Source: Clostridiaceae bacterium | Lineage (GTDB): Bacteria > Bacillota > Clostridia > Lachnospirales > Lachnospiraceae | DNA length: 64,000 bases | Assembly (NCBI GenBank): GCA_009911305.1 | Contig: QXXC01000023.1 | Span: 1 to 64,000, forward strand | Reading direction: 5' to 3' | Notes under the pieces: generated by a model | What the model was told of the DNA's origin: nothing | Databases searched by the model: none | The model's input: the letters and a program-made list of their open reading frames with translations, nothing else | Program-made: the position numbers and the translations under genes | Shown: one piece after another, positions 33,812-46,190 of the stretch | How positions within the stretch are numbered: the first letter of the stretch is position 1 | How the letters are laid out: each line of letters opens with the position of its first letter

Positions 33812-35188
33812 TCAGCCGGCGTGCGGACGGTTCCCTTTTAACGTTTCATTCGTCTCTTCCACATTCATTCTGGACAGTATCAGGGTGATGGCAAGGCTTA
33901 ACACCATCGGAATCCACAGGTACATCACATACAGCATGCGGATACACGACTCCGGCTGCAGAGCCGCGGTCCCGTCAAAGCCGCTGGCCGCAAGCAGCCA
34001 GCCGGCAATCGCCGTCCCCAGCCCGCCTCCGAGCTTTACGCCCAGGGACGTGCAGGAATACATGGTTCCGTCCACGCGTTTATGCTTTGTCAGATACGTG
34101 TACTCCGAGCAGGAGGCGATCACGGCGTTCATATCGCCCTGCCAGGGTCCCTGCCCCAGAGCGGCTATGCCGGTAAACAGAAGCATCAGGGGAACGTTCC
34201 CCAGATACCCGGCTGCCACCACCAGCGCCCGGCCAAGGGTTCCCAGCATATAGCCCCTTAAATTCAGCTTATACATCCCCTTCCACCGCGCCACGAGCGA
34301 AGGCGTAAAAATAAGCGCCGCGATCAGGGGAAGATTGATTGCCCACGAAAATACGCCGAACAGATTTTCATTTTTCAGCACATATGTCATGTAGTAAATA
34401 CCCATGTTGATCATGGCTGTATAGATCTGCTGTAAAATATACACGCCGCAGATCATCAGATAAAACTTGTTGGAAACCAGCAGCTTCGCCGCTGTGGCAA
34501 GGCCGTACTTCTCCTCTGCCCCGCCGCCCTCATTGGAAGGCGTCTCGCTCAGCTCTTCCTCCGTGAGCTCTTTTACGGAGCATACAGAGAGCGTGTTGAC
34601 AATCAGCCCGATCACGGCGTAAATGACGGCCACGTTTCTCCAGCCCGAAGCCCCTCCGCCGGCGGCGGCCACAGCCCCGATGGTCACAGACTGGATCAGA
34701 AGGCTTGTTGAAAAGGCAAAGATGAAGCGGAAGGATCCCATCTGCACCCGTTCTTTGCTGTTTTTCGTCACCAGGGCTGTGAGAGCCGAGTAGGCAATGT
34801 TATTGGCCGTGTAAAACACAGCGTTTAACAGCGTATAGGCAATGAAAAACCATGCGTACTGAGCCGTTTTCCCCAGACTGGCCGGCACGGCAAAGATAGC
34901 GACCAGTGTAACGGCGCAGCCGATATAGCCGTACAGCATCCAGGGCCTGGCCTTTCCCATGCGGCTTTTTGTCTTGTCAATCATCGCGCCGAAAAATACG
35001 TCTGTAACCCCGTCAAAAAACTTCGACGCTGCGATCAGCGAACCTACCACGCCGGGATTCATCCCCACGGTGTTCGTCAGGTAAATCATGACAAAGGAGG
35101 ACAGGAATGCATATACCACATTTCCTGCAATATCTCCGGAACCGTATCCTACCTTGTTGTACCACTTTAAATAACGTTTCTCCTCCAT
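33812..35188 (-). CDS. GPH-family sugar:cation symporter
   Basis: A 458-residue, 12-span transporter of the glycoside-pentoside-hexuronide family (MelB-like): KVGYGSGDIAGNVVYAF, FFDGVTDVFFGAMIDKTKSR (the conserved D-x-x-x-D cation site and K-x-R-x-G loop), GKARPWMLYG, and ALGQGPWQGDMNAVI. It lies 129 bases downstream of lacZ in the same direction, so lactose or a related galactoside is the likely substrate. No IIA regulatory domain is present, unlike LacS of streptococci. Confidence 0.85.
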   Translation of the reverse strand: MEEKRYLKWYNKVGYGSGDIAGNVVYAFLSSFVMIYLTNTVGMNPGVVGSLIAASKFFDGVTDVFFGAMIDKTKSRMGKARPWMLYGYIGCAVTLVAIFAVPASLGKTAQYAWFFIAYTLLNAVFYTANNIAYSALTALVTKNSKERVQMGSFRFIFAFSTSLLIQSVTIGAVAAAGGGASGWRNVAVIYAVIGLIVNTLSVCSVKELTEEELSETPSNEGGGAEEKYGLATAAKLLVSNKFYLMICGVYILQQIYTAMINMGIYYMTYVLKNENLFGVFSWAINLPLIAALIFTPSLVARWKGMYKLNLRGYMLGTLGRALVVAAGYLGNVPLMLLFTGIAALGQGPWQGDMNAVIASCSEYTYLTKHKRVDGTMYSCTSLGVKLGGGLGTAIAGWLLAASGFDGTAALQPESCIRMLYVMYLWIPMVLSLAITLILSRMNVEETNETLKGNRPHAG

Positions 35189-35317
35189 AACTACACTCCT
35201 TTTTATGGTGGGGCCCGCCTTCCCGTATTCGTTTCCGGATTCTGCATGCTTAAATACCGGAATGCAAGGGCCCGCTTTTCTTACATGTGAATGGCCTGCC
35301 GCGGCTTTTTCTGACCT

Positions 35318-38525
<3,208 letters not shown>

Positions 38526-38535
38526 TTACCTGCAT

Positions 38536-38564
38536 TGGACAAAACATGCACAAAATGGTACAAT
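38536..38564 (+). promoter_or_regulatory. Promoter of the divergent araC gene
   Basis: TGGACA (38536-38541), a 17-base spacer and TACAAT (38559-38564), about 140 bases before the regulator start and 10 bases from the lacZ -35 box. Confidence 0.6.
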
Positions 38565-38703
38565 GGAAGCTGAATAAACCTCCCGGCCTGCTCTTATCTG
38601 TGTATGCCGGATGCAAAGGCCGGGAAGAGGGCCGCTCTCTCATCATGCTGTCCCTCAGAGAAAAAACTGACACATAAAAAAAGCCCCTCAGAAAGGAGCC
38701 TCC

Positions 38704-39573
38704 ATGTACATCAATTCCGCCTACCTAAACAATTCCCTCGTCGATTTCAAAGACAAAACCAAACCCCTGATCGTGGGAAGCTGCGGAACCTACCGCCTTG
38801 AAACCCGCTCCCGCCTGCCCACGCACCGTCCCAGAGGCCGCCTGGATTTTCAGCTTTTGTATATTGTATCCGGCAAGGCGTATTTCTATTTTGACAGGCA
38901 GGAAGAGGCCACGGTGGTCACGGCGGGCCAGATGGTCATCTACAGGCCCAAAGAGCCTCAGAGATATGTATATTACGGAGTGGATCAGACCGAAGTGTAC
39001 TGGGTTCATTTTACGGGAAGCGATGTGAGGAATATACTGAGGAGATATGGGATTACGAATGACATGCGGATTATCCGGACCGGAACCACCCTGGAATACG
39101 CCAGAATCTTCAAGCAGATGATACTGGAGCTGCAGCGCTGTCAGGGGCATTATGAAGAGCTTCTCGCTATCCTGCTCCGTCAGCTCCTGATTCAGATCCA
39201 CCGGCGCCTGACCACGGAACAAACCTCGCGGAATGAATATCTGGACGGGGAGATGGCGCAGGCTATCCTGTATTTTAACAATCATTATAATACAGACATC
39301 CGCATCGAGGATTACGCGGCGTCCAGGGGAATGAGCGTGAGCTGGTTTATCCGCCATTTCAGGCAGTATACCAACACCACGCCCATGCAGTATATTGTGG
39401 CCAGGCGCATCACGAATGCCCAGATGCTTCTGGAGACCACCAATTATAATGTCACAGAGATCGGGGCCATTGTAGGGTATGAAAATCCCCTCTATTTCAG
39501 CCGGATCTTCCGCAGGCATAAGGGTGTTTCCCCGTCCCGGTACCGGGAGATGGTCAGCGGAGGGACGGTGTAG
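38704..39573 (+). CDS. AraC-family regulator, probably of the lactose genes
   Basis: A 289-residue regulator with a cupin domain (FQLLYIVSGKAYFYFDRQEE, QMVIYRPKEPQRYVYYG, VYWVHFTGSDV) and two HTH motifs (IEDYAASRGMSVSWFIRHFR, VTEIGAIVGYENPLYFSRIF, GVSPSRYREM). It is divergent from lacZ with a shared 294-base promoter region containing a 12 bp palindrome, so regulation of lacZ and the symporter is the simplest idea. Its 3' end overlaps dus by 20 bases. Confidence 0.85.
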   Translation: MYINSAYLNNSLVDFKDKTKPLIVGSCGTYRLETRSRLPTHRPRGRLDFQLLYIVSGKAYFYFDRQEEATVVTAGQMVIYRPKEPQRYVYYGVDQTEVYWVHFTGSDVRNILRRYGITNDMRIIRTGTTLEYARIFKQMILELQRCQGHYEELLAILLRQLLIQIHRRLTTEQTSRNEYLDGEMAQAILYFNNHYNTDIRIEDYAASRGMSVSWFIRHFRQYTNTTPMQYIVARRITNAQMLLETTNYNVTEIGAIVGYENPLYFSRIFRRHKGVSPSRYREMVSGGTV

Positions 39574-40525
39574 ACTGCAGTACGGACCGCACGGCCTCCT
39601 GATACTCCGCAATCCTCTGTGCTTTGCGGATCCGCTTCAGCTCCTTTGCAGCGCCCGGAAAATGGCTTCCGAAATGATCCCACAGCTCTTTCATTTTAAA
39701 GAGCACATTCCGATCCCCCGGCATGACCTCCTGATATCCGCTCAGAAGCCGGTCATGGAACACAGCGAAACGGCTGAGCAGCTCCTCTTTCGTGTTTTCT
39801 TTCCCGCTGCCGTCCTTTAGCTGTTCCATCAGCCAGGGAACAGCCACCGCGCCGCGCCCAATCATGATCGCCGAAAGGCCGGGAAATTCGGTCTCCACGT
39901 TCTCTGCATCCGTGACGGACCGGATATCCCCGTTATAGCAGAGCGGGCGCCGGCTCTTCCCTGCTGCCAGACGAAATGCCTCCATCCTCGGCTTCCCTTT
40001 ATAATAATCTTCCCGGACGCGGGGATGGACGATGAGCTCGCTGGCCGGATAACGGTTGAACATCTCCAGAAGCGCCGGAAATTCCTCCTCCGACCCGTAT
40101 CCGATTCTTGTTTTTATGGAAATGCGAAGCTTCGGGCACAAACGCGAAAGCTCCGAAAAAATGTTGTCCAGAAAACGGTCAAGCCGGTCCGGATCCGCCA
40201 GAAATCCGGCCCCCTTTCCCTTGGCCGTCACGGTTCCGGACGGGCAGCCCAGGTTTAAATTGACTTCCTCATACCCGTATCCGGCCAATATGTCTGACGC
40301 CTGAATAAAATCTGCCTCCCGGCAGGTCAAAACCTGAGGCGTCACAGGCGTCCCCCGGTTATTCTCAGGCAGAATATCCCTCAGCTCCCGCGCCGCAAAT
40401 CCCTTTCCGCTTCCGGGAGCCAGAAACGGCGTATAATACCGGTCCACCCCGGAAAAGCAGGCGTGGTGGGCGTTTCGGAAGATATATCCGGTAATTCCCT
40501 CCATCGGTGCAAAATAATACTTCAT
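39554..40525 (-). CDS. dus: tRNA-dihydrouridine synthase
   Basis: A 323-residue flavoprotein (DusB/C-like TIM barrel): YYFAPMEGITGYIFRNAHH, PQVLTCREADF, VNLNLGCPSGTVTAKGKGAG with the catalytic cysteine, LRISIKTRIGYG, LIVHPRVREDYYKG, LCYNGDIRSV and IMIGRGAVAVPWL. It reduces specific uridines in tRNA. It is the last gene of the cobalamin operon (ATGA overlap with cbiT), a placement unrelated to B12 chemistry. Confidence 0.9.
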   Translation of the reverse strand: MKYYFAPMEGITGYIFRNAHHACFSGVDRYYTPFLAPGSGKGFAARELRDILPENNRGTPVTPQVLTCREADFIQASDILAGYGYEEVNLNLGCPSGTVTAKGKGAGFLADPDRLDRFLDNIFSELSRLCPKLRISIKTRIGYGSEEEFPALLEMFNRYPASELIVHPRVREDYYKGKPRMEAFRLAAGKSRRPLCYNGDIRSVTDAENVETEFPGLSAIMIGRGAVAVPWLMEQLKDGSGKENTKEELLSRFAVFHDRLLSGYQEVMPGDRNVLFKMKELWDHFGSHFPGAAKELKRIRKAQRIAEYQEAVRSVLQSTPSLR

Positions 40526-41139
40526 TGATTCTCTCCCTTTTCAAACGCGCTCTGCTCTCCCCCGCCAAATGACACGATATAAACCGGATTCTGCCCCTCC
40601 ATCAGATGCATCCCTGCCGCTGCCTTTGCCCTGGCAACCTGGACGGAGACGATCTCCGCCTTCCGATCTCTTTTTTTTATGTATTCCAATGCCTGAGACA
40701 GGGATTCCAGCGCAATCATGTTCATGACCACCCGTATTCCGGGATTTATGTCCTGCAGCGCGTCCAGGATCTCCTCCATGCGCCCTGACGTTCCGCCGAT
40801 AAACGCATGCGTCGGCCGCGCGTACGCCCACCCGGCCGCGCCTTCTGTATACAGGCTCTCAAAGCACTCCGGCGCCCGCGCCTCCACAGGAACAATGCAG
40901 CGCGTCCCCGCCTTTTGGCAGTTCTGCCGAATCAGTCCCACTGCCTCCGGACGGTATTCGATCGCCGCGATCCGGATGTCCGGACAGGAAAGGGCCGCCT
41001 CCACCGAGATCGAACCGGTCCCCGCCCCGATATCCCACAGCACGCAGCCGGGATACAGCTCCAGCTTGGACAGCGAAACCGCGCGCACTTCGCTCTTTGT
41101 CATCGGGACTCTGCCCCTGATAAACCATTCATCCCTCAT
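40522..41139 (-). CDS. cbiT: Cobalt-precorrin-6B C15-methyltransferase (decarboxylating), CbiT
   Basis: A 205-residue class I SAM methyltransferase: GRVPMTKSEVRAVSLSKLEL (the CbiT opening), DIGAGTGSISVEAAL (SAM loop), IAAIEYRPEAVGLI, and AFIGGTSGRMEEIL. CbiT methylates C15 and removes the C12 acetate carboxyl in the anaerobic corrin pathway, acting with CbiE, which is fused to CbiJ two genes upstream. It overlaps both neighbours by 4 bases. Confidence 0.92.
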   Translation of the reverse strand: MRDEWFIRGRVPMTKSEVRAVSLSKLELYPGCVLWDIGAGTGSISVEAALSCPDIRIAAIEYRPEAVGLIRQNCQKAGTRCIVPVEARAPECFESLYTEGAAGWAYARPTHAFIGGTSGRMEEILDALQDINPGIRVVMNMIALESLSQALEYIKKRDRKAEIVSVQVARAKAAAGMHLMEGQNPVYIVSFGGGEQSAFEKGENQ

Positions 41140-42686
41140 AGGTTCCGGTCTTCCTTTCCCGTCATCGTATCCGCGCCCCGATTGCCGGGGCGCTCTCCAA
41201 ACGCTTCACAGGCCGCGAGCCATCCGGCGGCAAAGTCCGGATTGGACGGGTAATAGAGATGCGGGAACCCCCATATCTGGGCTGCCATGGCAATCGTCCC
41301 CCCATTCTTTCGTTTCACCGCCGGCCCCTGGCACATGCACCGCCAGCTTCGGTTCCCGGACGGTTTTTTAGCCTCCCAGGCCGTTCCCGGGTTCTCGCTG
41401 TCCCAATAGTGGAATTCATGGCCCCGGATCGTCAGTCCCTCCGGGGAGGTCAGGGTGACATAGCCAAAGCGTGAAAGCCCCGTACGGCGAAATGCCGCCG
41501 CATCCACGGCTCCCGCCATGGGGTAAAGCTTCCCGTCGCTGCCCTCCAGCGTCCTGTGCAGGTAGAGAAACCCCCCGCACTCTGCCAGGATCGGCATACC
41601 GTCCCGGGCCGCTGTGCGGATTTCCCTTCTCATCGCCTCATTGCCGGCCAGCTCCGCCGCATAGTTTTCCGGATACCCGCCCCCTAAAATCAGGCCGCTG
41701 ACCTTCTCTGGAAGCGCCGCAGCGCGTAAGGGACTGAACGGGACGAGCTCTGCTCCCATCCGTTCCAGCAGTTCAAGGTTTTCCTGATAATAGAAGCTAA
41801 ACGCCTCATCCCTTGCAACCCCAATCCGGATCCGCCGCCGGATTCCCGCATCCGCCGCGCCTCTCTCCTGTGCGGATCCGGCCTCTTCCGGCTGCGCAGA
41901 GCCCGCTTCCCCGCCTCGTTGACCGCCGTCCGCAGGCCATACCTGACGCGGCGATCCGTCCCCCGGGCCTTTGCACGCCGTCTCTGTCCTGCCGGCGATC
42001 CGCAGCAGCGCCTCCACATGCATGGTCTGCTCCATCTGATCCGCCAGCCTGCCGATCCGTTCCCGGAGCGCGCTCATCTCCTCCGGCAGGCAGAGCCCTA
42101 AATGGCGGCTTTCTATGGTATAATCGCCGGACTGCGGCAGATAGCCGAGAACCGGGATCCCGGTTTCGCGCTCAATGGCCGGGGCCAGATTCCGAAAGGT
42201 CTGCTCCCGCACCCGGTTCAGGATGACGCCCGCAATCCGGCTGTCCTGCCTGAAATGTACGAATCCTGACAGCAGGGCCGCGACAGACAGGGAAGCGCCC
42301 CGGCCGTCCACGACCAGAACCGCCGGCGAGGCGGTCATTTTTGCGATCTCCCACGTGCTGGCCCGGGCAGAGCTCCCGCCCGTCCCGTCGTAATACCCCA
42401 TCACGCCCTCAATCACGGCGATCCCCGCCTCTTCGCTTTCAGCAAGCCGGCAGAGGGTATTTCTCACCCCGTCCCCGTCCAGAAAAAAGCTGTCCAGATT
42501 CCGCCCCGGAATACCCAGGACATATTTGTGAAACATGGGATCAATGTAATCCGGCCCGCATTTGCAGGAGACCGGGCGCAGGCCCCGGCGCGCAAACAGC
42601 TCCAAAAGCCCGCATGTGACGAGCGTCTTCCCGCTCCCGCTCTTCGGCGCGCCGATCAAAAGGCGCGGCGTCTGTATCCGTGTCAT
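41136..42686 (-). CDS. cbiA: Cobyrinate a,c-diamide synthase, CbiA
   Basis: A 516-residue ATP- and glutamine-dependent amidase: P-loop region RLLIGAPKSGSGKTLVTCGL, SCKCGPDYIDPMFH, NLDSFFLDGDG, VIEGVMGYYDGTGG, and a class I glutaminase domain with GLILGGGYPENYAAEL and the nucleophile region ILAECGGFLYL. It amidates the a and c side chains of cobyrinate. An alanine/glycine-rich insert (about residues 270-310) separates the domains. The start at 42686 overlaps the stop of cbiJE. Confidence 0.92.
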   Translation of the reverse strand: MTRIQTPRLLIGAPKSGSGKTLVTCGLLELFARRGLRPVSCKCGPDYIDPMFHKYVLGIPGRNLDSFFLDGDGVRNTLCRLAESEEAGIAVIEGVMGYYDGTGGSSARASTWEIAKMTASPAVLVVDGRGASLSVAALLSGFVHFRQDSRIAGVILNRVREQTFRNLAPAIERETGIPVLGYLPQSGDYTIESRHLGLCLPEEMSALRERIGRLADQMEQTMHVEALLRIAGRTETACKGPGDGSPRQVWPADGGQRGGEAGSAQPEEAGSAQERGAADAGIRRRIRIGVARDEAFSFYYQENLELLERMGAELVPFSPLRAAALPEKVSGLILGGGYPENYAAELAGNEAMRREIRTAARDGMPILAECGGFLYLHRTLEGSDGKLYPMAGAVDAAAFRRTGLSRFGYVTLTSPEGLTIRGHEFHYWDSENPGTAWEAKKPSGNRSWRCMCQGPAVKRKNGGTIAMAAQIWGFPHLYYPSNPDFAAGWLAACEAFGERPGNRGADTMTGKEDRNL

Positions 42687-44263
42687 AAAACCGTCTCCTC
42701 CCCTTGTCCGGAGCAAACCGTCTGCCCGCCGTTCCCGTCTGCCTTTTCTTTCACGGCCGCATCCGCGCACGGCTCTGTTCCGGGTCTTGACAGGTAGAGA
42801 AGGCACAGCGGCGAAAACGTTTTCTCTGCCATCTCCCGGGCGCGCCCGCTGCGGATCCGTTCCCCGGGGTAGGCCAGATTTTCGCCGGCTGTCACAAGGA
42901 TATCCCCCCCGCCGGCCTCCGTAAGCTCCCGGCAGAAGCTCCCGGCCCCGTTTTTCCCTCCTGTCAGCACAAACATCTCAGGCTCCCCCCGGCTTATCAG
43001 CTCCCGCACATCCACGCTGCGCCCATGAGCCGTATAAACCGGGATATTCTCCCAGCTCTTTTTCATGCGCGCCGCTAAAAAGCTGATGCTGGCGATCCCG
43101 GGAAGAATCCGGAATGCCATTCCTTCCCTCTCAAGGCGGGCCGAGACGCGGGACGCGCCGCTGTAAAATCCGCTGTCGCCGGAATAAAGGATCACAGCGC
43201 GCCTCCACTCCGGATGGGCCTTCAGCTCCTCTGTGACGTCGTCCTCCATATATGCCGCAATCCGCGCAGGCTGTTTTTCACGTCCGTGAAATGCTGCTTT
43301 TGCCGCCTCCAGCATCCGCTTTGCCCCCAGCACGGCGTCGCATCCTTGCAGAGCCTCCCAGACCTCCAGAGTCATCTGCCCCGCAGGCCCCATGCCGATT
43401 CCCGCCAGTATGATATCCCGTTCCCCGCCGTTTTCTGCCTCACCGCCCGTTTTTCCGGCAGATTCCCTGCCGGGGGCTGATGCTTCGCGGGCGAAGGCGA
43501 GAAGCTCCCCGCACACGGCTTCCACCGAAAGGCCCGTTTCCCCGCTTCTTCGTATGACCACTGTCCCGATCCCGCACGCGGCGGCGGCGGCCATCTTTTC
43601 CTCAAATCCGCCCGCGCGGCCGGATTCCTTCGTGACCAGCCAGGAAACGCCTGTCTGCCGGATCATGGCCTCATTCAGATCCTGTGAAAAAGGGCCCTGC
43701 ATGGCAATGAGATGCGTTCCCCGTATACCGAGCGCCTCGCACTCCCTTATGACCCCGGAATCCGGCAGGACCCTTGCGAAAATCCGCTCCCGGTAATCCG
43801 TCAGTCCGGTAAAGGCAGCCAGCTCCCGGCTCCCGGTTGTGACGAGAATGTCTCCCGGAACGGTCTCCAAAAAGGCGGCCGCCTCCCGGACGTTCGCCGC
43901 TGTATGTACGCCGCCGGGAAACGCCCGCCGGGCCGCGCTCTCCTCTTCCTCCCGCTTGCAGCGCAGATAACGGACATGCTCCGTTTCACACGCATGAAAA
44001 AGGTTCCCGGATGCTTTCTCTGCATACGGGTGCGTGGCATCCACGCAGAGGCGGATCCCGTTCTCCCGCAGAAAAGCCTGCATCCCGGACTGCTCCATCG
44101 CGCCGCACGTCACAAAAATCCCGGGCGCATCCGGGAGAAGCGAGCGCCCATACTCTGATACCACGCTGACCCAGGCCGGAATCCGGCGTTTTGCGCAGAA
44201 TTCCGCCAGAATCCGCCCTTCTGCCGTTCCGCCGAAAATGGCAATCCTGCAAGCGCTATTCAT
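42683..44263 (-). CDS. cbiJ-cbiE: CbiJ-CbiE fusion: precorrin-6A reductase plus precorrin-6Y C5-methyltransferase
   Basis: A 526-residue two-domain protein. Residues 1-250 are a CbiJ/CobK reductase (CRIAIFGGTAEGRILAEFC, VDATHPYAEKASGNL, ILVTTGSRELAAF, WLVTKESGRAGGFEEK). A linker is followed from about residue 285 by a CbiE-type tetrapyrrole methyltransferase (ILAGIGMGPAGQMTLEVWEA, VILYSGDSGFYSGASRV, ILPGIASISFLAARM, FVLTGGKNGAGSFCREL). The fusion joins two steps on either side of the ring in the C5/C15 stage. The second ATG (44263) is used because AAGGGG lies 8 bases upstream. Confidence 0.9.
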   Translation of the reverse strand: MNSACRIAIFGGTAEGRILAEFCAKRRIPAWVSVVSEYGRSLLPDAPGIFVTCGAMEQSGMQAFLRENGIRLCVDATHPYAEKASGNLFHACETEHVRYLRCKREEEESAARRAFPGGVHTAANVREAAAFLETVPGDILVTTGSRELAAFTGLTDYRERIFARVLPDSGVIRECEALGIRGTHLIAMQGPFSQDLNEAMIRQTGVSWLVTKESGRAGGFEEKMAAAAACGIGTVVIRRSGETGLSVEAVCGELLAFAREASAPGRESAGKTGGEAENGGERDIILAGIGMGPAGQMTLEVWEALQGCDAVLGAKRMLEAAKAAFHGREKQPARIAAYMEDDVTEELKAHPEWRRAVILYSGDSGFYSGASRVSARLEREGMAFRILPGIASISFLAARMKKSWENIPVYTAHGRSVDVRELISRGEPEMFVLTGGKNGAGSFCRELTEAGGGDILVTAGENLAYPGERIRSGRAREMAEKTFSPLCLLYLSRPGTEPCADAAVKEKADGNGGQTVCSGQGEETVL

Positions 44264-45005
44264 TCGCATATCCCCTTGGCGTCACCATCCTGCCCCGCTC
44301 CTTTCTTGTGCTCTTATTTCCGATAATCACAGTTGTAAACATATCCGCCTGTGTATGGCACAGCTCGGACAGGGAGAGGATCCGCGCCTCTTCCCCCTCG
44401 CGGCCGATTTGGCGTATCAGGCCGCAGACCGTAGCGCTGTCCTTATATTCCATCAGGATCCGGCAGGCCCATTCCAGATAGCCGCTGCGCTTCACGCTTG
44501 ACGGATTATAGAGGCAGACAATAAAGTCCCCCTCTCCCGCCGCCCGCAGACGCTTTTCAATCGTCCCGCGGGGCGTCAGCAGATCGCTTAAGCTGATCAC
44601 AGCAAAATCATGGCCAATCGGGGCTCCCAGGACGGCTGCGCCGCCGACGGCCGCCGTCACGCCCGGAATCACGGAAACCTCCACCTCCGGAAATTCCCCC
44701 GCCAGCTCAAGCGTGAGCCCGGCCATCCCGTATATTCCGCTGTCTCCGCTGCAGATCACCGCCGTCTTCTCCCCCTGCGCCGCCGACTTAAGCGCCATCA
44801 GGCAGCGCTCCCTCTCCCGCCGCATCGGTGTGGAGAGAAACTGCGCCCGGGGATAATCCTCCCGCACCAGATCAAGATACACCGGATAGCCCACGATCAC
44901 GCTGCATTCCCTCAAAACCCGATCCGCGCGGATCGTCATCTGATCCCGCCCTCCGGGGCCGATCCCTACCACATATAGCATCTTCTTACCGCCTTCTGTA
45001 CCCAT
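44256..45005 (-). CDS. cbiH: Precorrin-3B C17-methyltransferase, CbiH
   Basis: A 249-residue tetrapyrrole methyltransferase: LYVVGIGPGGRDQMTIRADR, VIVGYPVYLDLVRED, AVICSGDSGIYGMAGLTLEL, VIPGVTAAVGGAAVLGAPIG and FIVCLYNPSSVKR, typical of CbiH, which methylates C17 with ring contraction. AGGAG lies 9 bases before the ATG at 45005. It overlaps cbiJE by 8 bases. Confidence 0.9.
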   Translation of the reverse strand: MGTEGGKKMLYVVGIGPGGRDQMTIRADRVLRECSVIVGYPVYLDLVREDYPRAQFLSTPMRRERERCLMALKSAAQGEKTAVICSGDSGIYGMAGLTLELAGEFPEVEVSVIPGVTAAVGGAAVLGAPIGHDFAVISLSDLLTPRGTIEKRLRAAGEGDFIVCLYNPSSVKRSGYLEWACRILMEYKDSATVCGLIRQIGREGEEARILSLSELCHTQADMFTTVIIGNKSTRKERGRMVTPRGYANE

Positions 45006-45050
45006 CTGCGCCGCTCTCCTTTTCTGAATGCAATGAAAAACCGTAAGGGA

Positions 45051-46190
45051 TCACGCCTTACAGGACCGGTCCGCCTGAAAACGGATGACCGGATCTTCCT
45101 CCGGGACCGCCACCGCTGCCGTCACGCCTTCCGAGACGATTTTTCCCGTCAAAAGCCTTGCTCCGGGGCATGCGGACGTCCCTTCCCCCCGCGCCGTCCT
45201 CCCGGCCATAAGAACCGCCGCGCGGCAGCAGACATTTCCCACTCCCACCGTTTTTTTCACAAACTCCGATTCCGGAAACGCGCCCTCTGCCTCCGCCAGC
45301 TCACGGGCCGGAAAACAGGTAAACTCCAGACGCCACGCAGCCGCCAGCTCCCGCAGCGCGGCTTCCTCTTTTTTCTGCTCCACACTGGCCAGCGCGCAGA
45401 GCGACAGACGGCTTAAGCCGCTGCTTTTAAGGGCGGCCACGGCGCCGGACCTCGCCGCCTCCAGGGAAATCCCCCTCCGGCAGCCCATCCCCAGCACTGC
45501 CGTCCTGGGGATCAGCTTAAGAAGCCCCGGACGCCTCTCCCCGTCCCTCTGCGTGATGCAGATATTGTGAGCCTGCCATACCCCGGGCGACAATTCCTCC
45601 GGGATCTCCCCTTCTGTCGGAAAGTCGCTGAAAAAACCGATCCGCTCCCCGGCCAGCACCGCCGCGGAAATCCGCTTTGCCTCTTCCAAATCCTCCATCT
45701 CCAGCCGGTTTTGGACCGCAAACAGATCCACTGCAAATGCATGCCGGAGATCGGTCGCTGTCGTAATGACCGGAAGCGCCCCCAGAATCCCGGCCGCCTC
45801 ACGGGCCAGTTCATTCGCCCCGCCGATATGGCCGGACAGGATCGGAATCACGTATTTCCCCATCTCATCCACCACGAGCACCGCCGGATCCTCCTTCTTG
45901 CTTTTGAGATACGGGGCCGACGCCCGCACCGCGATCCCGGCCGCCCCCACAAAGATCAGCGCGTCTGCGGTCAGAAACGATTCCCTTGTAAAATCAGAAA
46001 GGCTGCTTCCAGCCTCCTTCAGATCACAAAAACGGATTGCCTCCACGCATGGAGCTGCACCCGGCAAATCCCCGGACGCCCGCCGCCTCCCATGACGGCC
46101 CGGTCCCGCGCTCAGGCGCCTGAATCCCCCGGCCAGGCGGAGCGCAGCCGCCTCTCCCTGCGCCGTAAAGCTAATCAGACGGATCTTCAT
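45051..46190 (-). CDS. cbiG: Cobalt-precorrin-5A hydrolase, CbiG
   Basis: A 379-residue protein. The N-terminal and central CbiG parts have DALIFVGAAGIAVRASAPYL, PAVLVVDEMGKYVIPILSGH, IGGANELAREAAGIL and ITTATDLRHAFAVDLFA. The C-terminal domain has LGMGCRRGISLEAARSG and KKTVGVGNVCCRAAVLMAG. CbiG opens the delta-lactone and releases acetaldehyde in the anaerobic pathway, which confirms the oxygen-independent route. The likely start is the ATG at 46190 (MKIRLISF), 7 bases after GGGAGA, so it overlaps cbiF by 20 bases. Confidence 0.9.
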   Translation of the reverse strand: MKIRLISFTAQGEAAALRLAGGFRRLSAGPGRHGRRRASGDLPGAAPCVEAIRFCDLKEAGSSLSDFTRESFLTADALIFVGAAGIAVRASAPYLKSKKEDPAVLVVDEMGKYVIPILSGHIGGANELAREAAGILGALPVITTATDLRHAFAVDLFAVQNRLEMEDLEEAKRISAAVLAGERIGFFSDFPTEGEIPEELSPGVWQAHNICITQRDGERRPGLLKLIPRTAVLGMGCRRGISLEAARSGAVAALKSSGLSRLSLCALASVEQKKEEAALRELAAAWRLEFTCFPARELAEAEGAFPESEFVKKTVGVGNVCCRAAVLMAGRTARGEGTSACPGARLLTGKIVSEGVTAAVAVPEEDPVIRFQADRSCKA

